Source: Scatophagus argus
Lineage: Eukaryota; Chordata; Actinopteri; Scatophagidae
Reading direction: 5' to 3'
Length of the DNA: 64,000 bases
Assembly: GCF_020382885.2 (NCBI RefSeq)
Contig: NC_058508.1
Location: forward strand, 6,502,055-6,566,054
Each line of letters opens with the position of its first letter. The first letter of the stretch is position 1. The notes under the pieces were generated by a model that was not told where the DNA came from, searched no databases, and saw only the letters and a list, made by a program, of their open reading frames with translations. Position numbers and translations under genes: made by a program. Shown piece after piece: positions 60,163 to 64,000 of the stretch.

Positions 60163-60526
60163 ATGAACGCCAGCCCCCCTGCAGGAAGTGCTCTGGCCCC
60201 AGGTGGAGCAGTTGGACCCACCACACCCAAGAAGGGACCACCCAAGTTCAAGCAGAGGCAGACCCGCACATTCAAGAGCAAGGCACCCAAGCCCGGCCAG
60301 AAGGGGTAAAGACCCTTTATATTTATATATCTGTATTACATGCAAACAATCATATCAGGTCACATGCCAGGACCTGGGCCACTCACCTCTTCGTTTCTTC
60401 TTTTCCAGCTTTGGTGACGATATCCCTGGCATGGAGGGTCTTGGCACAGACATCACAGTGGTGTGCCCATGGGAAGCCTTTGGCGACATGGAGCTCAGCG
60501 ACTTGGCCAAATACGGCATCATTTAA
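60163..60526 (+). CDS. pde6h: Cone cGMP phosphodiesterase inhibitory gamma subunit (PDE6H)
   Basis: The gamma subunit inhibits photoreceptor PDE6 until transducin removes it. Two coding exons, 60163-60305 and 60409-60526, join in phase (GG|C) to 261 nt, 86 aa. The N-terminus is Pro/Gly/Ala-rich and variable. Residues from [20 protein letters not shown] are the polycationic PDE/transducin-binding region. [20 protein letters not shown] follows, and the inhibitory C-terminus reads DLAKYGII. Introns have GT-AG ends. In mammalian gamma genes I recall the C-terminal part being split once more, while here it is uninterrupted. PDE6G and PDE6H proteins are too similar to separate with certainty by eye. 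The choice of PDE6H rests on nearby MGP, its neighbour on human 12p12.3. Poly(A) signal at 61395. Confidence 0.92.
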
Positions 60527-61394
60527 ACTTGCTGCCTCCTGCCTTCCCTGCCTGCCTGTACCTCTCCTCTGTCTAATCCTCTCCGCCCTGCCTTCTCTCT
60601 ACCTCTGCTCGGCACGCCAAGATAAGGCTGCCAGCAAACCCCCTAACGCCCTCTCGTCTATCTACCTCATGCTTCGTTCCACTAAGTGGATGCAAGGCAT
60701 AATGATGTTCTTATTTTTATATTATTATTATTATATAATACTGCTTACAGTATATATACTTGAAACGAGAGAAGACGAGAAACAGAACTCCACATACCTT
60801 ACTCCCTCTCTGTTCATCCATCTATAATAGTCCCGACACTCCCGACTTCTCCTCCCTCCCTGTTTGAACTTCCCTCTCTCCCTCTGCCACTCCAAATCCA
60901 TGGCAATGGACGCAAGCAAAACACTAGTTAATACTAACTTGTATTTGCTTCTAGCTGTCTATTAAAATGTAAATATTTTGTTCTCAGTGTTGAACCTTTT
61001 TACCTTTTCTTCTATCCTACCTTTTGTACTTCCTCCATCTTTTACTTTGCATTGTATTTTCTACTCCTTGTGCACAAGGCGACTGTAAACACCACGGGAT
61101 GCATGGAGAGCGTGCAATATGCTGTATTTCTGAAAACGACAATGCACTTTCACATGATTGTGGAGGATGAACTCCCTTCAATCCCATCTGTCTCTCTCCT
61201 TGCTGCTATCTGAACCCACAGTCCTGCTTAGAGAAAACAGATGCATGTATGTTTTGTGTTGCAAACACAATGCTACAGAAAATGTATCGTGATACCATTA
61301 TGTCCTCATAGCTGGATTAAAATGTGTTTATTTTTAGTACTCAAATTGTCTGTCTCTTTCCTTTTTTCTTCTTTTTTTTTTTTTTGGAACACCA

Positions 61395-61400
61395 AATAAA
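61395..61400 (+). terminator. polyadenylation signal AATAAA, probable PDE6H 3' end
   Basis: ACCAAATAAAATC lies 869 bp after the stop codon. Another possible AATAAA lies at about 61842. Either could be used. Confidence 0.45.
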
Positions 61401-62994
61401 ATCTGAAAAGAAGCATGTTTGGCTCGAAATACATCACAAGTAAAAGCATGCCAAACAAAGGGAAGCAAAAACAATCGTGACTTGATATCGTTAATGAGGA
61501 CCTTGGATGAGAAACTAAATGACTCTAATATTTTCCTGCAGTCTGCTAACTCAGACTGATGACATCTCCTTCTGTGTCTTAACTACAACACTGTCTGAGT
61601 ACATCTAATAATAATTAATGATAATTTCAAGGCTTCCTGAAATCAGCGCACTCCCACATGGCTCTTTGTTAGAAAAGGGAAACAAATCGTGGTGTTGCTT
61701 TTGCAAATGCCTCATAACAAGAAACTGCATTCTGTCTTACCTCAAAAGGAAAACAAATGATCTAGTGGTGCTAAGTACCAAATTGTGCATAAAAGTCAAG
61801 ATTATTTTGTATAGTTTTGTATGTTAGTTTGTTTCTCTGAGAATAAATTATATTCCGGATATCATAGCACTATAACCATTTTCTACAGATGAATGCACCT
61901 TATTTATTGCACATTAACAAGTTCACACTATCAGTTCAGTGAGGCTGTATAAAGGAACAGTCGTGTTTTGAGCTAAATGCTAACATCGACATTCTAACAT
62001 GCTCACGATGAAGATACTAACATGCTGGTGTTACATCTGCTAAACCCCAGCATGTTTGCACTGTCATTTCCCAAGGTCACAATCTTAGTTTAGCCTGTTA
62101 GCATGCTAACATTTGCTAATCAGCAGCAAACAGCACACAGCTGAAAAAACAACCAAAAAAATTAGAAATCTGATCCGATGATGGTGCTGTAGGAAAGGCA
62201 TTAGGATTCATTATCTAGACCACGAATTTCTGTATAAAATTTACTATTGATCCATCCTGTAGTTGTTGAGATTCAGCCAGGAAAAAAATGTTGGATGGAA
62301 GTGTTGATGCTGCTACACTGACAAAAAAAAAACCAAAAAAAACAAAAGTGAAATGGGTTGGAAACATTAAATCCTTCAATTGTAAAGTTCATGACAGAGA
62401 CATTACTACTACATAACCGCTGTCAACATCCTTCAACCAATCCTTCATTCCATCGATAGCTTTCGCCAAATACTTGAGTTGCTATGGTTTCCCTTTCCAA
62501 ATAATGACCTAGTATCTGTACACAAATACTGTCATTCTTTCCATTTCAGCCCAACCCAATGACAATGACAGGGAACTGAGATTGTGTGATTGCTTTGGGA
62601 TACTTGAAATAAATTATGTCATGCTTGAATTCCACTCGTTTTAAGTGACACATCTGAAAGACTTTAGGTTTTAGTGCCTTTGATGTATTCAGAAGTCAGA
62701 TGATAATGTTGCATACTAGACACACCTACAGTAAATGTGCACACGTTCCGCTCCTGCAACAAACAAGACTGAAGATTTAAAAGGCAAAGCTTTGTCCTTC
62801 TGTGAGACTGAATTTAGGATTGAAGAGTGACTTAAGATCAGAACACACCCTATAAACGGGACTTGTACAGGCATGAGCTGAGGTGTTACGTATGGGCTTG
62901 TAAAAGACAACAGATGAAAGTGCTCTGTACTCTTGAAGCTACTCCCCCTGCAGCTAAATCCCCAATTCCAAATGTTGTTGCTGTGGTTTATCAG
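61401..62994. other. PDE6H downstream region, no supported exon
   Basis: Contains a teleost repeat with recurring gctaacatgctaac words at about 61965-62310. No exon could be tied to the gene fragment that follows. Confidence 0.5.
61965..62310 (+). repeat. teleost dispersed repeat rich in GCTAACATGCTAAC words
   Basis: Successive gctaacat, tagcatgctaacatttgct and tactattgatccatcctgta are characteristic of a very common fish repeat. The end part resembles 56580-56640. Confidence 0.55.
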
Positions 62995-63840
62995 TAACTA
63001 AGGTGACGGTTGGTCTCGTTCTGTATGAGACTGCGATGACTCAGTTGGACTCCCTTTCCAAAAACTTGCTACTCAACCCTTCTGACAGGGTTGGGGATGC
63101 AAATCCTTATGGTGAGTAGATTCATAAATAGGGAGGAGTGAACTCTCCCTGCCTCAATATGTGTATCATCATCTCCAGGTGCGTGAGCCCCACCTATAAT
63201 CTGAGGGAGGGACACAGAGAGACAGGAGGGGTCTGATTGGAAGGTCCCGAGTGGGGGTGCAGGTTTCTCTGCTCTTGCCCAACCTGTCGATGTGAGGTGA
63301 AAACAATCCTCTCTCCTCGTAGCTTCAGATCTCAGAAACTAATATTGTTTCACACTCTCCCTCATCTCGTGCCCTTCCTGTTACCTAGGGCCGCCGGAGA
63401 CACATGGACACATCATCACAATAGGAGTGTATTGCAAACGCTTCCAGCCAAACTTCAAGTCAAGACTTTCGGAGTGCATTTCACAGGTGGAATCAGTGTT
63501 TGGAATCACATAGTGAGGGTAAGTTCCTCTGTTTTTATAAAAGTTATATCCATTTTTGGATGTACTTTGGATGTTTTTCTTTTTTTTTTTTACCATACTC
63601 AATAACATTTCTGGAACTTATTTGCACTCTGTGTTATCAGGTTTGATGGAAGTAATCTCCCAAAGTAAATGTTTTCACCGACTCTCCTCATTTATACAAA
63701 CAAAGGCCAGTGCTAAAGTTGAGGGCCTGGGTCATATTTATCATGCGATTAAACCTACTAAAGGTCATATTTGAATCCCAGACGCCTGAAACAAAGGCTC
63801 TGTATGCTGTGCTGGAGGAAGTGGCAATCAGATATCAGGA
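62995..63840 (+). CDS. Unrecognised gene, three phase-compatible internal exons (partial)
   Basis: Three candidate exons, 62995-63111, 63389-63486 and 63782-63840, each have AG before and GT after, and their phases agree at both joins (1 then 0). The spliced peptide runs about 90 residues: TKVTVGLVLYETAMTQLDSL, SKNLLLNPSDRVGDANPYG, PPETHGHIITIGVYCKRFQP, NFKSRLSECISQ, TPETKALYAVLEEVAIRYQ. It looks like globular, mostly helical protein and not repeat translation. I do not recognise the family and give no function. An ATG inside the first exon (63034) could be a start, but the frame is open upstream to the acceptor, so the exon is probably internal. The gene runs on the plus strand, downstream of PDE6H, and continues past the window. 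Confidence 0.5.
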
Positions 63841-64000
63841 GTGAATCTCTGTCCCTTACCTCCCGTATGTGCTGCACATGAACCACAAACCTCAAGTGTG
63901 TATCCCTGTCTGGTTCTATGAGCTGATGAAACAGAGGAGATACATGTCATGTGTGCTGCCTCTGTCTCAACCTCACCTTCATGTTGTTTTTTCCTCCATT

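Noticed and set aside
63237-63605. 122-codon single-exon frame on the plus strand
   Set aside because: A different frame of the same segment fits acceptor, donor and phase with exons on both sides, so this frame is probably a shadow.
1-64000. CRISPR arrays, operons, bacterial promoters and tRNA/rRNA genes
   Set aside because: The window is eukaryotic nuclear DNA. None of the tandem repeats has CRISPR spacing, and no tRNA cloverleaf or rRNA sequence was recognised.

Overview
This window is vertebrate nuclear DNA, almost certainly from a percomorph-type teleost fish. The evidence is spliced genes with GT-AG introns, AT-rich intergenic DNA full of CA/TA/TCTCC microsatellites, fragments of common teleost non-autonomous repeats, a BEL/Pao LTR retrotransposon, a dead Tc1-like transposon, and clear orthologs of vertebrate genes. 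Gene models below were assembled by hand from reading frames, splice sites and phase agreement. No transcript evidence was available.

Layout from left to right. 1-11.2 kb is the first coding intron of a netrin-1-type gene on the minus strand; only its first coding exon (11203-12217) is in the window. 15.1-18.85 kb holds a seven-exon plus-strand gene for a highly divergent TCF/LEF-type HMG-box protein. It has an unusual N-terminus of four W-x-x-L-x-x-I-L-K-S modules and a C-terminus made by a 27-bp coding minisatellite. 21.96-23.07 kb holds remains of a phafin-1-like (PLEKHF1) PH-FYVE gene with a probable 7-nt deletion. 23.62-24.62 kb is a complete four-exon osteocalcin (bone Gla protein) gene, minus strand. 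26.3-34.6 kb is a rearranged BEL/Pao element. 35.36-37.95 kb is a complete matrix Gla protein (MGP) gene, minus strand, with a non-coding first exon and TATA box. 38-56 kb is a gene-poor stretch with repeats only. 56.5-57.5 kb is a decayed Tc1-like element. 58.83-61.4 kb is a cone-type PDE6 gamma subunit gene (PDE6H), plus strand, with TATA box and OTX/CRX-type motifs. 63.0-63.84 kb has three phase-compatible exons of a gene I do not recognise, running off the right edge.

Functional logic: osteocalcin and MGP are related vitamin-K-dependent mineral-binding proteins. They lie about 11 kb apart in the same orientation, separated only by the retrotransposon. MGP next to PDE6H agrees with the MGP-PDE6H neighbourhood on human chromosome 12p12.3, which is the main reason for choosing PDE6H over PDE6G. 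The most novel item is the TCF/LEF-like gene: its HMG-box intron positions look like those of TCF/LEF genes, but everything outside the DNA-binding domain is different.
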